From Halalkalibacter okhensis (GTDB taxonomy: Bacteria > Bacillota > Bacilli > Bacillales > Bacillaceae_D): a stretch of 64,000 bases of DNA. The position numbers and the translations under genes were made by a program. Under the pieces are notes generated by a model. It did not search any database and had not been told where the DNA came from. It saw nothing but the letters and a program-made list of their open reading frames with translations. The stretch is from positions 1 to 64,000 of the forward strand of contig NZ_JRJU01000015.1 of assembly GCF_000787375.1 (NCBI RefSeq), in the 5' to 3' direction. Below are positions 1-8,086 of this stretch, piece after piece; the first letter of the stretch is position 1, and every line of letters begins with the position of its first letter.

Positions 1-35
1 CAGCCTTTTCATTAAATGAAAAAGCTGTTTTTTTT
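1..35 (+). terminator. Rho-independent terminator at left edge
   Basis: CAGC at 1-4 pairs with GCTG at 24-27 and TTTTCATT at 6-13 faces AATGAAAA at 15-22, followed by eight T at 28-35 on the plus strand. The T-run orientation fits a terminator for a plus-strand gene outside the window, or the left half of a bidirectional terminator that also ends the ymxH transcript. The sequence before base 1 is not visible. Confidence 0.6.
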
Positions 36-83
36 CGATGATTATAAATTCATATATTAAATGAATATTACGAGTATTTACCA

Positions 84-326
84 TCACTCGAACTGGTCTA
101 AATTAATTATGATCATATCCTCTCCTATTTTTTTTACTTGATTCCAATGTACCGTTACTTCTTTATCTTTTTTTCCAAACCCAAACCATTTCATTGTTGG
201 AATGATAAATGCTTCAATTTCACCCGTTTCTTCATTGACTAGCAAATCCGTTTGTCCTAAAATGCCTAGCCGTTCTCCTTTTTGATAATCGATAATCTCT
301 TTGCTGCTTATTTCACTTAGTCTCAT
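84..326 (-). CDS. ymxH: YlmC/YmxH family PRC-barrel-like protein
   Basis: An 80-residue protein of the YlmC/YmxH family, a small PRC-barrel-type fold in spore-forming Firmicutes whose molecular role is not established. The central segment with LGILGQTDLL and the GEIEAFIIP strand is the typical core, and the length matches the family. The ATG start is preceded by GAGGAGGT at good spacing. It follows mlpA after a terminator, the same neighbour order as B. subtilis mlpA-ymxH, where the dipicolinate synthase genes follow. Whether those follow here is outside the window. Assignment rests on synteny and overall look. Confidence 0.8.
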   Translation of the reverse strand: MRLSEISSKEIIDYQKGERLGILGQTDLLVNEETGEIEAFIIPTMKWFGFGKKDKEVTVHWNQVKKIGEDMIIINLDQFE

Positions 327-372
327 CAGATTACCTCCTCGTCCCTCATTAGTAGTAAACTATGAGCAAATA

Positions 373-412
373 ACAAAAAAAAGACCAGACTATTGAAAAA
401 TCTGATCTTTTA
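373..412 (-). terminator. Intrinsic terminator after mlpA
   Basis: Reading the minus strand, AAGATCAGA and TCTGGTCTT (409-401 and 389-381) form a 9-bp stem with one G-U pair, followed by a run of eight T. It sits just downstream of the mlpA stop and separates it from ymxH, which therefore probably has its own promoter or relies on read-through. Confidence 0.8.
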
Positions 413-423
413 GGATAGTACCT

Positions 424-1665
424 TTATTGAACTAAGGATTGTGGCAACATACCTGTTGAGTTAATCAAAGAAACAGAAGGCTTTTCTTTCAAAATGGTTG
501 CTGCTAATTGATTTACCTGTGTAAGTGAGACGTTGTCAATCTCATCTACAATTTCATCAAGCGACCGATGTTTTTTTAAAAGCAATTCATTTTTCCCATT
601 ACGACTCATTCGGCTATTTGTACTTTCTAAACTTAACATTAAACTTCCTTTTAACTGTTCTTTGCCATTTTTGAGTTCTTTTTCTGTCATTCCTACATCT
701 GCAAGAGTGAAAGCTGTCTCTTGTAAAGCCTTAGTTAAATCATCTAATTGGCTATGGGCTGTAGCAGCATAAATCGTTAACATTCCACTATCTTGATAGG
801 ATGAGTGATAAGAAAAAACCGAGTAGCATAACCCTCTTCTTTCGCGAATTTCTTGAAACAATCGGCTACTCATGCTTCCACCTAGTAAATTATTCAGTAA
901 GACAAGAGCATATACATTTTTTTCACCAATCGCTAAACCTGGATACCCGAGACAAAGATGGGCTTGTTCTGTCTCTTTTTTGCGAACAATGGAGGTAGGA
1001 GAAAATACAGGTTTCTCATCTTGATGTTGATACGTTGTCGGACTCACATTCGAAAAGGTTTCTTTTAATTGCTCTATCACTTCATCCGTAATATTCCCTG
1101 CCACAGAGATAACAACATGATCACCTGTATAGAACCTAGACATATATTCCCTTAAGGAATCCCCATTAAACGTTTCTAGAGTATCGACTGTACCTAATAT
1201 CGGATACCCAAGTGAGTGACTTTTATAACTCGCCTCACTTAACAAATCATGCACAATGTCATCTGGCGTATCATCTACCATTTTTATTTCTTCAAATACA
1301 ACATTCTTCTCTTTTTGAAGCTCTACCTCATCAAAAACAGAATTGAAGAACATATCTGCTAATACATCAACAGCATAGCCCGCATGATCATCTAACACTT
1401 TTGCGTAATAGCACGTATATTCTTTTGATGTAAAAGCATTTACTTGCCCACCAATGCTATCAAATGATTCAGCAATCTCAGCAGCTGTTCTCGTTTTTGT
1501 CCCTTTAAAAAACATGTGCTCTAAAAAATGGGAAATGCCGTTTTCTTCTTTTGTTTCAAAGCGCGAGCCTGTTCCAATCCACACACCAATCGAAACCGAA
1601 CGTACTGATGAAATATGTTCAGCTAAAATACGAACACCGTTGTCTAGTTCTATTCTTTTAACCAC
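424..1665 (-). CDS. mlpA: M16 family zinc metallopeptidase (MlpA/YmxG)
   Basis: A 413-residue protein of the M16 (pitrilysin/mitochondrial processing peptidase-like) family. The inverted zinc motif HFLEH sits near residue 46, followed about 75 residues later by the third-ligand region FEEIKMVDD, so the N-terminal half looks catalytically intact. The C-terminal half has the usual R/Y-type substrate region around SSRLFQEIRERRGLCYS. The start is GTG at 1665, two bases after the ylxY stop with GGGGG upstream, so the two genes are translationally coupled. In B. subtilis the homologue lies in the same place beside ylxY and ymxH. A processing role on secreted or membrane proteins is likely but the substrate is unknown. 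Confidence 0.88.
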   Translation of the reverse strand: MVKRIELDNGVRILAEHISSVRSVSIGVWIGTGSRFETKEENGISHFLEHMFFKGTKTRTAAEIAESFDSIGGQVNAFTSKEYTCYYAKVLDDHAGYAVDVLADMFFNSVFDEVELQKEKNVVFEEIKMVDDTPDDIVHDLLSEASYKSHSLGYPILGTVDTLETFNGDSLREYMSRFYTGDHVVISVAGNITDEVIEQLKETFSNVSPTTYQHQDEKPVFSPTSIVRKKETEQAHLCLGYPGLAIGEKNVYALVLLNNLLGGSMSSRLFQEIRERRGLCYSVFSYHSSYQDSGMLTIYAATAHSQLDDLTKALQETAFTLADVGMTEKELKNGKEQLKGSLMLSLESTNSRMSRNGKNELLLKKHRSLDEIVDEIDNVSLTQVNQLAATILKEKPSVSLINSTGMLPQSLVQ

Positions 1666-1667
1666 TC

Positions 1668-2660
1668 TTAATCCCCCTTATTATCATCAAGGGTTACACC
1701 TAACATAACTCTTTCTTCAGAGAGTACCTCAGAAACTGTCCCAATCCTATACCCTTTTTCTTGTATTCCGATAATTAAATCTTCTAACCCCTTCGCTGTC
1801 GGTTCAGTTGGATGCATTAAGATCATAGCCCCATTGTGTACTTTTGACAGGACACGATTCACCATTTCAGTTGGATTAGGTTTTCTCCAATCTACTGTAT
1901 CAACTGACCATAAGACCGTTTTCATTCCTTGTTTGTGAGCCTGGTCAACCACCGTTTGATTGTAGCTTCCACTTGGCGGGGCAAACCAATTAGGTGTAAC
2001 TTCAATTGTTGCTTCTATAACTGAATTTGTTTTTTGTAGCTCTTCGTCAATCCTGCCTACTGTTAATGTATTCATATCTGGATGGGAGTAGGCGTGATTT
2101 CCTATCTCGTGGCCTTCTTCAACAAGCATCTTAGCTAGATTTGGATTATTCTTAACCCATGAACCATCTAGAAAAAAAGTTGTATGTAGTTCATGTTTTT
2201 TTAATGTTTTCAACATTTCTGGTAGATATTCATTTCCCCAAGCCACATTAACTAAAAACGTGACAACAGGTTTATTTTCATTTCCTTTATAGATAGGGGA
2301 AGGGGGAAGATCATCGAGATGAACGTTTGGACTTGTTTCTTTAAAAACGAGTCTATTCTCATCAAATTCATTGAGCTTCTTCATCTTATCATATGAAGCT
2401 TCAACGTCAACCTCTAACCCATTATACCCAGGTACTGCTTTCCATACTCTATCTACTCTTGCATCAATCGCAGGTTCTGAATATGACTCTGATCGTGCTA
2501 CTATTTCCTCGTATAAAGAGTTCTGTTCCTTTAAGACCATTTGACTGTCATGCTTCAATTCACTTATATAGTTCATTGCAAATGGATTTTGGACAGCTCC
2601 AATCGATAGGATGACAATGATACAGAACACACCTATATGAATCACATTTTTCTTCATCAC
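1668..2660 (-). CDS. ylxY: YlxY-type polysaccharide deacetylase homologue, altered active site
   Basis: A 330-residue protein with an N-terminal hydrophobic signal/anchor (about residues 5-25) and a NodB-like domain over roughly residues 130-310. Conserved carbohydrate esterase 4 elements include the metal-binding HAYSH in motif 2, WSVDTVDW in motif 4 and ILMHPT in motif 5. Motif 1, normally TFDDG with the catalytic base and a metal ligand, reads TFLVNVAWG, so both Asp are missing. Motif 3, normally RPPYG, reads APPSG. It may therefore be a non-catalytic or atypical deacetylase; I believe this divergence is shared by the YlxY subfamily, but that needs an alignment. It lies between pnp and mlpA as in B. 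subtilis. Confidence 0.85.
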   Translation of the reverse strand: MMKKNVIHIGVFCIIVILSIGAVQNPFAMNYISELKHDSQMVLKEQNSLYEEIVARSESYSEPAIDARVDRVWKAVPGYNGLEVDVEASYDKMKKLNEFDENRLVFKETSPNVHLDDLPPSPIYKGNENKPVVTFLVNVAWGNEYLPEMLKTLKKHELHTTFFLDGSWVKNNPNLAKMLVEEGHEIGNHAYSHPDMNTLTVGRIDEELQKTNSVIEATIEVTPNWFAPPSGSYNQTVVDQAHKQGMKTVLWSVDTVDWRKPNPTEMVNRVLSKVHNGAMILMHPTEPTAKGLEDLIIGIQEKGYRIGTVSEVLSEERVMLGVTLDDNKGD

Positions 2661-2700
2661 CAGTCCCTCCTCCTCTAGTGCGATTGTATGCTAGAGTTGG

Positions 2701-2756
2701 ACAGGTTAGAACGCAAAAGGAGACTAGGATCACTCCCCAGTCCCCTTTTTACCTGT
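2701..2756 (-). terminator. Terminator hairpin after pnp
   Basis: A stem of AAAAGGGGACT against AGTCTCCTTTT (2749-2739 and 2725-2715, one G-U pair), with an additional outer ACAGGT/ACCTGT pairing. It begins right after the pnp stop codon. The U tract is short, so termination may be partial and leave some read-through into ylxY. Confidence 0.7.
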
Positions 2757-4870
2757 TACTTTTGTGCTTGTTGTTTGCGCTCTTTCTCTTCTTTTAGAAT
2801 GACTTTACGTGACAGATTTACTCTTCCTTGGTTATCGATCTCAGTTACTCGAACAAGGATTTCATCTCCAAGTTTTACAACATCCTCTACTTTTTCAACG
2901 CGTTCTTCTGCTAATTGAGAAATATGAACCAACCCATCTTTCCCTTTAAACAGTTCAACAAATGCACCAAACTTTTCAATGCGTTTGACTTTGCCTAAGT
3001 AAGTTTGTCCAACTTCGACTTCACGTACGATATCCTCAATAATAGTACGTGCCTTTTCATTCATCGACATCTCTACAGAAGAAATATAGACTGTTCCATC
3101 CTGTTCAATATCAATTTTAACCCCTGTTTCTTCAATGATTTTGTTAATCATCTTCCCACTTGGTCCAATTACATCACGAATTTTATCAGGGTTAATCTTC
3201 ATTGTCATAATTTTTGGAGCATACGTTGATAATTCAGTACGGTATTCTCCAATAGCAGCAAGCATATTGTCTAAAATAACCATACGGCCTCGTTTGGCTT
3301 GCGCTAACGCTTCTTCTAGAATTTCTCGATTAATACCAGAAATTTTAATATCCATCTGTAGAGCCGTAATACCTTCGCGTGTACCGGCTACTTTAAAGTC
3401 CATATCCCCTAATGCATCTTCCATACCTTGAATGTCTGTAAGAACAGAGACATGCTCTTCTTGTTTCACAAGCCCCATCGCAATACCTGCTACAGGAGCT
3501 TTAATCGGTACTCCTGCATCCATCATTGCAAGAGTACTTGCACAAATACTAGCTTGAGACGTTGAACCGTTAGATTCAAGTACTTCAGAAACTAGTCGAA
3601 TCGTATATGGAAAATCATTTTCATTAGGTATAACTGGCTCAAGCGCTCTCTCACCTAATGCACCATGTCCAATTTCACGACGACCCGGTCCGCGAATTGG
3701 TCCAGTTTCTCCTACACTAAATTGTGGGAAATTATAATGATGCATGAATCTCTTAGATTCTTCAATTCCAAGTCCATCTAATATTTGAACATCACCTAAT
3801 GCACCGAGTGTACAAATACTTAATGCTTGAGTTTGTCCTCGTGTAAAGAGACCTGACCCGTGAGTACGTGGAAGAAGATCTACTTGTGAAGCAAGTGGAC
3901 GAATTTCATCAACCTTACGTCCATCTGGGCGAATTTTATCAATCGTGATTAGACGACGTACTTCTTCTTTGACAATCTTATGTAGAACTTCTTTGACATC
4001 ACCTAAATTTATGTCTTCCCGCTCTTCAAAAGATGCAACCGTTTTTTCTTTAACTGCATCAATTGCTTCTGCACGAGCATGCTTCTCTTGCACTTGAACA
4101 GCTTCTTTCAGTTCAGCTTCAGAAAGCTGTCGTACTTCTTGCTCTAAATCACTGTCAACCATCTTTAACTGAACTTCTGCTTTTTCTTTTCCGACAGCTT
4201 GAGCAATCTCCTCTTGAAAAGCAATCAATTTCTTAATCTCATCATGACCAAACATTATTGCTTCTAACATTGCTTCTTCCGTTACCTCAGATGCACCAGC
4301 TTCAACCATGTTGATAGCTTCCTTCGTACCTGCAACAACAAGATCAATATCGCTTTGCTCTAACTGCTCTGTTGTTGGGTTGATAACGAATTTCCCATCC
4401 ATACGGCCAACGGTTACACCCGCAATTGGACCATCAAATGGAATATCAGATACACAAAGAGCAAGTGACGAACCAATCATCGCTGCCATTTCAGATGAAG
4501 CATTTGGATCTGAACTCATTACAATGCTAATTACTTGCACTTCATTTCTGAAGCCATCAGGAAATAATGGTCTAATCGGACGATCAATTAAACGACTTGT
4601 TAATATCGCTCTCTCACTTGGCCTTCCCTCTCTTTTAATGAATCCTCCAGGAATTTTCCCTGCAGCATAGAGACGCTCCTCATAATTCACAGTTAGAGGA
4701 AAAAAGTTTAAATCTTTTGGTTCCTTAGAAGCAGTAGCTGTTGATAACACAGCTGTGTCACCATATCTAACGAGCACTGCACCATTAGCTTGTTTAGCTA
4801 ATTGGCCAGTTTCTACAGTTAGTTCTCGACCAGCCCACTCCATCTTAAATACTTGTTTCGTTTGTTCCAT
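2756..4870 (-). CDS. pnp: Polyribonucleotide nucleotidyltransferase (PNPase)
   Basis: A 704-residue 3'-5' phosphorolytic exoribonuclease and RNA-degradation enzyme; length equals that of Bacillus PNPase. Two RNase PH cores are visible, the first near residues 14-145 and the second near 310-540 with [11 protein letters not shown] and the catalytic-region DFKVAGT. They flank an all-helical linker. A KH domain follows around 555-615 ([12 protein letters not shown]) and an S1 domain around 620-690 ([15 protein letters not shown]). The ATG is preceded by GAGGAG. It has its own promoter and lies downstream of the rpsO terminator, the standard arrangement. In many bacteria PNPase represses its own mRNA through the leader; nothing in this leader proves that here. 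Confidence 0.98.
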   Translation of the reverse strand: MEQTKQVFKMEWAGRELTVETGQLAKQANGAVLVRYGDTAVLSTATASKEPKDLNFFPLTVNYEERLYAAGKIPGGFIKREGRPSERAILTSRLIDRPIRPLFPDGFRNEVQVISIVMSSDPNASSEMAAMIGSSLALCVSDIPFDGPIAGVTVGRMDGKFVINPTTEQLEQSDIDLVVAGTKEAINMVEAGASEVTEEAMLEAIMFGHDEIKKLIAFQEEIAQAVGKEKAEVQLKMVDSDLEQEVRQLSEAELKEAVQVQEKHARAEAIDAVKEKTVASFEEREDINLGDVKEVLHKIVKEEVRRLITIDKIRPDGRKVDEIRPLASQVDLLPRTHGSGLFTRGQTQALSICTLGALGDVQILDGLGIEESKRFMHHYNFPQFSVGETGPIRGPGRREIGHGALGERALEPVIPNENDFPYTIRLVSEVLESNGSTSQASICASTLAMMDAGVPIKAPVAGIAMGLVKQEEHVSVLTDIQGMEDALGDMDFKVAGTREGITALQMDIKISGINREILEEALAQAKRGRMVILDNMLAAIGEYRTELSTYAPKIMTMKINPDKIRDVIGPSGKMINKIIEETGVKIDIEQDGTVYISSVEMSMNEKARTIIEDIVREVEVGQTYLGKVKRIEKFGAFVELFKGKDGLVHISQLAEERVEKVEDVVKLGDEILVRVTEIDNQGRVNLSRKVILKEEKERKQQAQK

Positions 4871-4945
4871 TACGCGTACTCCTCTCGTACACCATTTAGT
4901 AATCCAGCTTCATTTATTATTGCCAATTCTGTTGAAAACTAAAAG

Positions 4946-4974
4946 AATATATAATATTGGTTATTTTTAGTGAA
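4946..4974 (-). promoter_or_regulatory. Candidate sigma-A promoter of pnp
   Basis: On the minus strand, -35 TTCACT (4974-4969) and -10 TATATT (4951-4946) are separated by 17 bp. It lies between the rpsO terminator and the pnp start, giving a leader of about 70 nt. The prediction rests on consensus match only. Confidence 0.55.
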
Positions 4975-4995
4975 ATTACCAATGTTATTAGATCA

Positions 4996-5024
4996 AGAAA
5001 AAAGCGGGAATTTTATCCCGCTTT
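4996..5024 (-). terminator. Intrinsic terminator after rpsO
   Basis: A perfect 9-bp stem, AAAGCGGGA against TCCCGCTTT, begins about 9 bases after the rpsO stop and is followed by a run of T on the minus strand. This is a classical strong terminator. Confidence 0.92.
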
Positions 5025-5032
5025 CATCACGA

Positions 5033-5302
5033 TTATCGGCGTAAACCAAGCTTATCAACTAGGTTACGGTAACGCGTAACATCCTTATTACGTAGGTATG
5101 TTAGCAGGTTACGACGTTGCCCTACCATTTTAAGAAGACCACGACGTGAATGGTGATCCTTCTTATGAGTACGTAAGTGCTCATTTAATGTGTTGATTTG
5201 CTCTGTTAGGATAGCAACTTGAACCTCTGGAGAACCAGTGTCCGTGTCATGCGTTTTGAATTCAGAGATTAACTCATTCTTACGCTCTTGTGTTAAAGCC
5301 AT
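5033..5302 (-). CDS. rpsO: 30S ribosomal protein S15
   Basis: An 89-residue S15 with the typical [11 protein letters not shown] segment, the HHSRRGLL rRNA-binding stretch and the [13 protein letters not shown]-terminal helix. S15 binds the 16S rRNA three-way junction as a primary assembly protein. The ATG at 5302 was chosen over a GTG nine bases upstream, because that GTG is part of the GGGAGGTG Shine-Dalgarno sequence. The gene has its own promoter and a roughly 90-nt leader, and is closed by a terminator. Confidence 0.98.
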   Translation of the reverse strand: MALTQERKNELISEFKTHDTDTGSPEVQVAILTEQINTLNEHLRTHKKDHHSRRGLLKMVGQRRNLLTYLRNKDVTRYRNLVDKLGLRR

Positions 5303-5395
5303 CCTATTCACCTCCCTTTATTCTAATCTCCAATTCCCTAGCAAACGTCGGTGACTCGATCTGCCAAGAAACGGATTCGTACCGTAGTACAAACA
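5303..5395 (-). promoter_or_regulatory. rpsO leader, possible S15 autoregulatory RNA
   Basis: About 90 nt of leader lie between the promoter and the rpsO start. Near its 5' end GTAC-TACG-GTAC makes a small hairpin. Further on come the segments TCCGTTTCTTGGC and ACGTTTGCTAGGGAATTGGA. S15 represses its own mRNA through leader structures in several bacteria, including Geobacillus. I could not resolve a complete fold by eye, so the regulatory assignment is an inference. Confidence 0.4.
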
Positions 5396-5397
5396 AT

Positions 5398-5426
5398 ACT
5401 ATACCTTTTTTTTGAATGAATTGCAA
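5398..5426 (-). promoter_or_regulatory. Sigma-A promoter of rpsO
   Basis: -35 TTGCAA (5426-5421) and -10 TATAGT (5403-5398) are separated by exactly 17 bp on the minus strand, just downstream of the ribF stop. The -35 hexamer is identical to the one proposed for rpsB in this window. Confidence 0.7.
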
Positions 5427-5436
5427 GTCTTCCTGT

Positions 5437-6384
5437 TTATTCATAGACTTTTGAATTAAGGATAGAGTGTGCTGTCTCTTTATCGAGAGTAATTTGTTTT
5501 ATCAGCTGATCAATCCCATCAAATTTCTGCTCTGATCTAATGCGGGAAATCCACTGAATCTCTACTTCTGCTCCATAAATATCTTTATCAAATGAAAAAA
5601 GGTGGACCTCAATTGTAGGAGTAGCTACTTGTTCTGCGTGAAAGGTTGGTTTATAGCCAACATTACAGACCCCATCATATTCAACTCCGGAAATCGTTAA
5701 ACGAACTGCATAAACACCTGTTCTTGGAATGATATATCGTTCTCTTGGTTCAACATTTGCTGTTGGAAACCCAATTGTCCTTCCCCTTTTTTCTCCATCA
5801 ACAACTGTTCCTTTAATGACATAGTCTTCTCCTAAGAGAATCGCAACACTAGATACATCACCTTGTTCTAGCAGCTTTCGTATTTTAGTGGAACTTACCT
5901 TCTCATTATTATTTTCATACTTTTCAACAATCGTGGCTTCTAATCGATTACGTGCGTGAAATGGGAGAGTTTCCATGGATCCTTTCCCAAGTGATCCATA
6001 AGTAAAGTCAAACCCAGCTACAGCATGTACAACATGTAAACCAATCAAATACTCATCCACAAACTCTTGAGGGGTTAGGCTTGCAAACAAAGGTGTAAAT
6101 CTAACAACATATAATGTATCAATCCCCAATTTTTCTATTTTGTTTATCTTATCTGGTAATGGCGTTATGTAATTCATCTCTGTCTTTCTCAAGACTTCTT
6201 TTGGGTGAGGATGAAAAGTCATAACAGAGGTAGTAGTATTAAGCCTAATAGCAACCTCTTTTGCCTTTTTCATAACTGCTTGGTGCCCCGTATGTACTCC
6301 ATCAAAATAACCCAAAGCCATCACGGTCTTTTCAGGCTTTAACGTATTTCGATCTATAGGATGTTCTAAATAAATGGTATCCAT
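5437..6384 (-). CDS. ribF: Bifunctional riboflavin kinase/FAD synthetase
   Basis: A 315-residue enzyme that phosphorylates riboflavin to FMN and adenylylates FMN to FAD. The N-terminal adenylyltransferase domain has GYFDGVHTGHQ near residue 25 and the STKIRKLL segment. The C-terminal flavokinase domain has GRTIGFPTANV near residue 190. The ATG at 6384 is preferred over an upstream in-frame GTG because AAAAGGGG lies at proper distance, giving the length of Bacillus RibC/RibF. It sits between truB and rpsO, the standard order. No FMN riboswitch is visible upstream; the gene is part of the rimP-nusA-infB-truB transcript. Confidence 0.96.
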   Translation of the reverse strand: MDTIYLEHPIDRNTLKPEKTVMALGYFDGVHTGHQAVMKKAKEVAIRLNTTTSVMTFHPHPKEVLRKTEMNYITPLPDKINKIEKLGIDTLYVVRFTPLFASLTPQEFVDEYLIGLHVVHAVAGFDFTYGSLGKGSMETLPFHARNRLEATIVEKYENNNEKVSSTKIRKLLEQGDVSSVAILLGEDYVIKGTVVDGEKRGRTIGFPTANVEPRERYIIPRTGVYAVRLTISGVEYDGVCNVGYKPTFHAEQVATPTIEVHLFSFDKDIYGAEVEIQWISRIRSEQKFDGIDQLIKQITLDKETAHSILNSKVYE

Positions 6385-6412
6385 TAAGAATCCCCTTTTC
6401 ACTCCTAAATTA

Positions 6413-7333
6413 TTAAGACGACTCGTTTGTCCAAAACATTTTTTCTGGTTTCACAAAACCGTCTTTTGTAGGGTGGCGCTTATAAACAGCTAAACACTCC
6501 CCTTTCTTATTATATACGGTAAATCTCAATTGTTCTAACCCTTTCTTTATAGGTAGAACTGATCCATTCTTTATTTGTTGTTCGGTTGCTTCATCTACAA
6601 TAGTCTTTGGTAAATAATCAACCGCAGTCTCAAATGGAATAAGTTGAGAAAACAATTGCCCGTTTTCCTTGCATTCTTCTAATTGTTCAAACGTTATACT
6701 ATCCTCAAGTGAATATGGTCCTGAGGATGTACGAATGAGATCGGACATATAAGCAGGATATCCGAGCTTTTGCCCTATATCAACGGCCAAAGTGCGAACA
6801 TAAGTCCCTTTGCTACAATAAACTCTAAATCGAAATGATGCTGTGCCTTCCTTATAAGATATATCAGTTAATCGGTTTAGAGAATGAATTGTAACATTTC
6901 TCTGAGGTCTTTCCACTTCTTTCCCAGCACGGGCATACTCATATAATTTCCTGCCATTCACTTTCACTGCAGAATACATGGGAGGAACTTGAATAATTTC
7001 ACCTTTAAAGTCATTAAGGACATCATCTAATTCCTCTGTTGTCCATTTATCCGTTATCAACTTTTTTTCAACAACTTCACCACTTGCATCTTCAGTTGTT
7101 GTTGAAAATCCAAGCGCCACTTCACCCTCGTACTCTTTTGAATAACCAGACATGTATTCCACTACTTTTGTTGCTTTTCCAATGCAAATAGGCAGGACTC
7201 CATTGACATCTGGATCTAGTGTGCCTGTATGTCCAACTTTCCTCGTTTGAAATAGGCGTCTAACCTTCATCACACAATCGTGAGAAGTCATTCCTCTTGG
7301 TTTATGTAAAATTAAGATTCCATTTGGATTCAT
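6413..7333 (-). CDS. truB: tRNA pseudouridine(55) synthase
   Basis: A 306-residue enzyme that makes pseudouridine 55 in the T-loop of tRNAs. The N-terminal KPRGMTSHD and the catalytic motif GHTGTLDPDVNGVLP are intact, with the nucleophilic Asp at residue 40. The PUA-like C-terminal region (about 235-300) ends in a VKPEKMFW-like tail. It is located between rbfA and ribF as in other Bacillaceae, and reads as part of the infB operon. Confidence 0.97.
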   Translation of the reverse strand: MNPNGILILHKPRGMTSHDCVMKVRRLFQTRKVGHTGTLDPDVNGVLPICIGKATKVVEYMSGYSKEYEGEVALGFSTTTEDASGEVVEKKLITDKWTTEELDDVLNDFKGEIIQVPPMYSAVKVNGRKLYEYARAGKEVERPQRNVTIHSLNRLTDISYKEGTASFRFRVYCSKGTYVRTLAVDIGQKLGYPAYMSDLIRTSSGPYSLEDSITFEQLEECKENGQLFSQLIPFETAVDYLPKTIVDEATEQQIKNGSVLPIKKGLEQLRFTVYNKKGECLAVYKRHPTKDGFVKPEKMFWTNESS

Positions 7334-7430
7334 TGCTGTCCCCCCGCTTTTTCATAATTCACAAAAATTTATTCTTACCACATTAAGACAAAAGGGTAGA
7401 AGAGCATTTGCCCTCCTACCCTCTTATTAT

Positions 7431-7781
7431 CTATCGTTCATTTTTATTTATATCTTGAAGAAGCGTTTCAATACGATTTCCGTATTCAATCGACTCATCA
7501 AACTCAAAGAAAATATCTGGTGTTTTGCGAAGACGAATTCGTTTTCCGATTTCGGAACGAATAAATCCTTTTGCTTTAGATAATGCTTGAAGAGTTGCTT
7601 CTTTTTGTTCGTCACTTCCAAGAACTGTAATAAATACTTTTGCTTGCTGAAGATCCCCTGTAACATCTACTCCTGTAACTGTTACAAAACTAACGCGTGG
7701 GTCCTTAAGCTCTCGCATAATAATATCACTTAGTTCTTTCTTCATTTGTTCACCGACACGGTGTGCACGAACATTACTCAT
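7431..7781 (-). CDS. rbfA: 30S ribosome-binding factor A
   Basis: A 116-residue KH-like protein needed for late 30S maturation and 16S 5'-end processing. Typical features are the N-terminal [13 protein letters not shown], the [17 protein letters not shown] strand and the [16 protein letters not shown]-terminal segment. The ATG at 7781 is chosen because the in-frame GTG nine bases upstream is part of the GAGGTGA ribosome-binding site. It lies between ylxP and truB. Confidence 0.96.
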   Translation of the reverse strand: MSNVRAHRVGEQMKKELSDIIMRELKDPRVSFVTVTGVDVTGDLQQAKVFITVLGSDEQKEATLQALSKAKGFIRSEIGKRIRLRKTPDIFFEFDESIEYGNRIETLLQDINKNER

Positions 7782-7804
7782 ACTATTCACCTCTGTCCTT
7801 TACA

Positions 7805-8086
7805 TTAGAGCCATTCGTAATCAGTAACGGTTCTTTCTATTTTGGGATCACCATCTATAAGAGAAAGTGTCTTTTGCAATTCACGCTCACAAACTGCGCG
7901 ATCATTGGAAACTGTTACTAACGATAATTCAGCTCGCTGCCAAACATCATGATGATCTGTTTCAGCAACAGAAACGTTAAACCGTTGCTTCAATCTTGTT
8001 TGAATACTTTTTAAAACAGAGCGTTTTTCTTTCAGGGATTGAGCATCATAAATGAGGAGTTCAACACGTATGAACCCTATAATCAT
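7805..8086 (-). CDS. ylxP: DUF503 family protein YlxP
   Basis: A 93-residue member of the DUF503/YlxP family, which is regularly encoded between infB and rbfA. The core with [26 protein letters not shown] and [10 protein letters not shown] is typical. The start ATG overlaps the infB stop by four bases, implying translational coupling. A role connected with ribosome assembly or initiation is suggested only by its constant position; no biochemical function is established. Confidence 0.92.
   Translation of the reverse strand: MIIGFIRVELLIYDAQSLKEKRSVLKSIQTRLKQRFNVSVAETDHHDVWQRAELSLVTVSNDRAVCERELQKTLSLIDGDPKIERTVTDYEWL

Noticed and set aside
5303-5426. A riboswitch (FMN or other) near ribF and rpsO
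   Set aside because: No conserved FMN-element sequence was seen upstream of ribF; the gap downstream of ribF is better explained as the rpsO promoter and leader.
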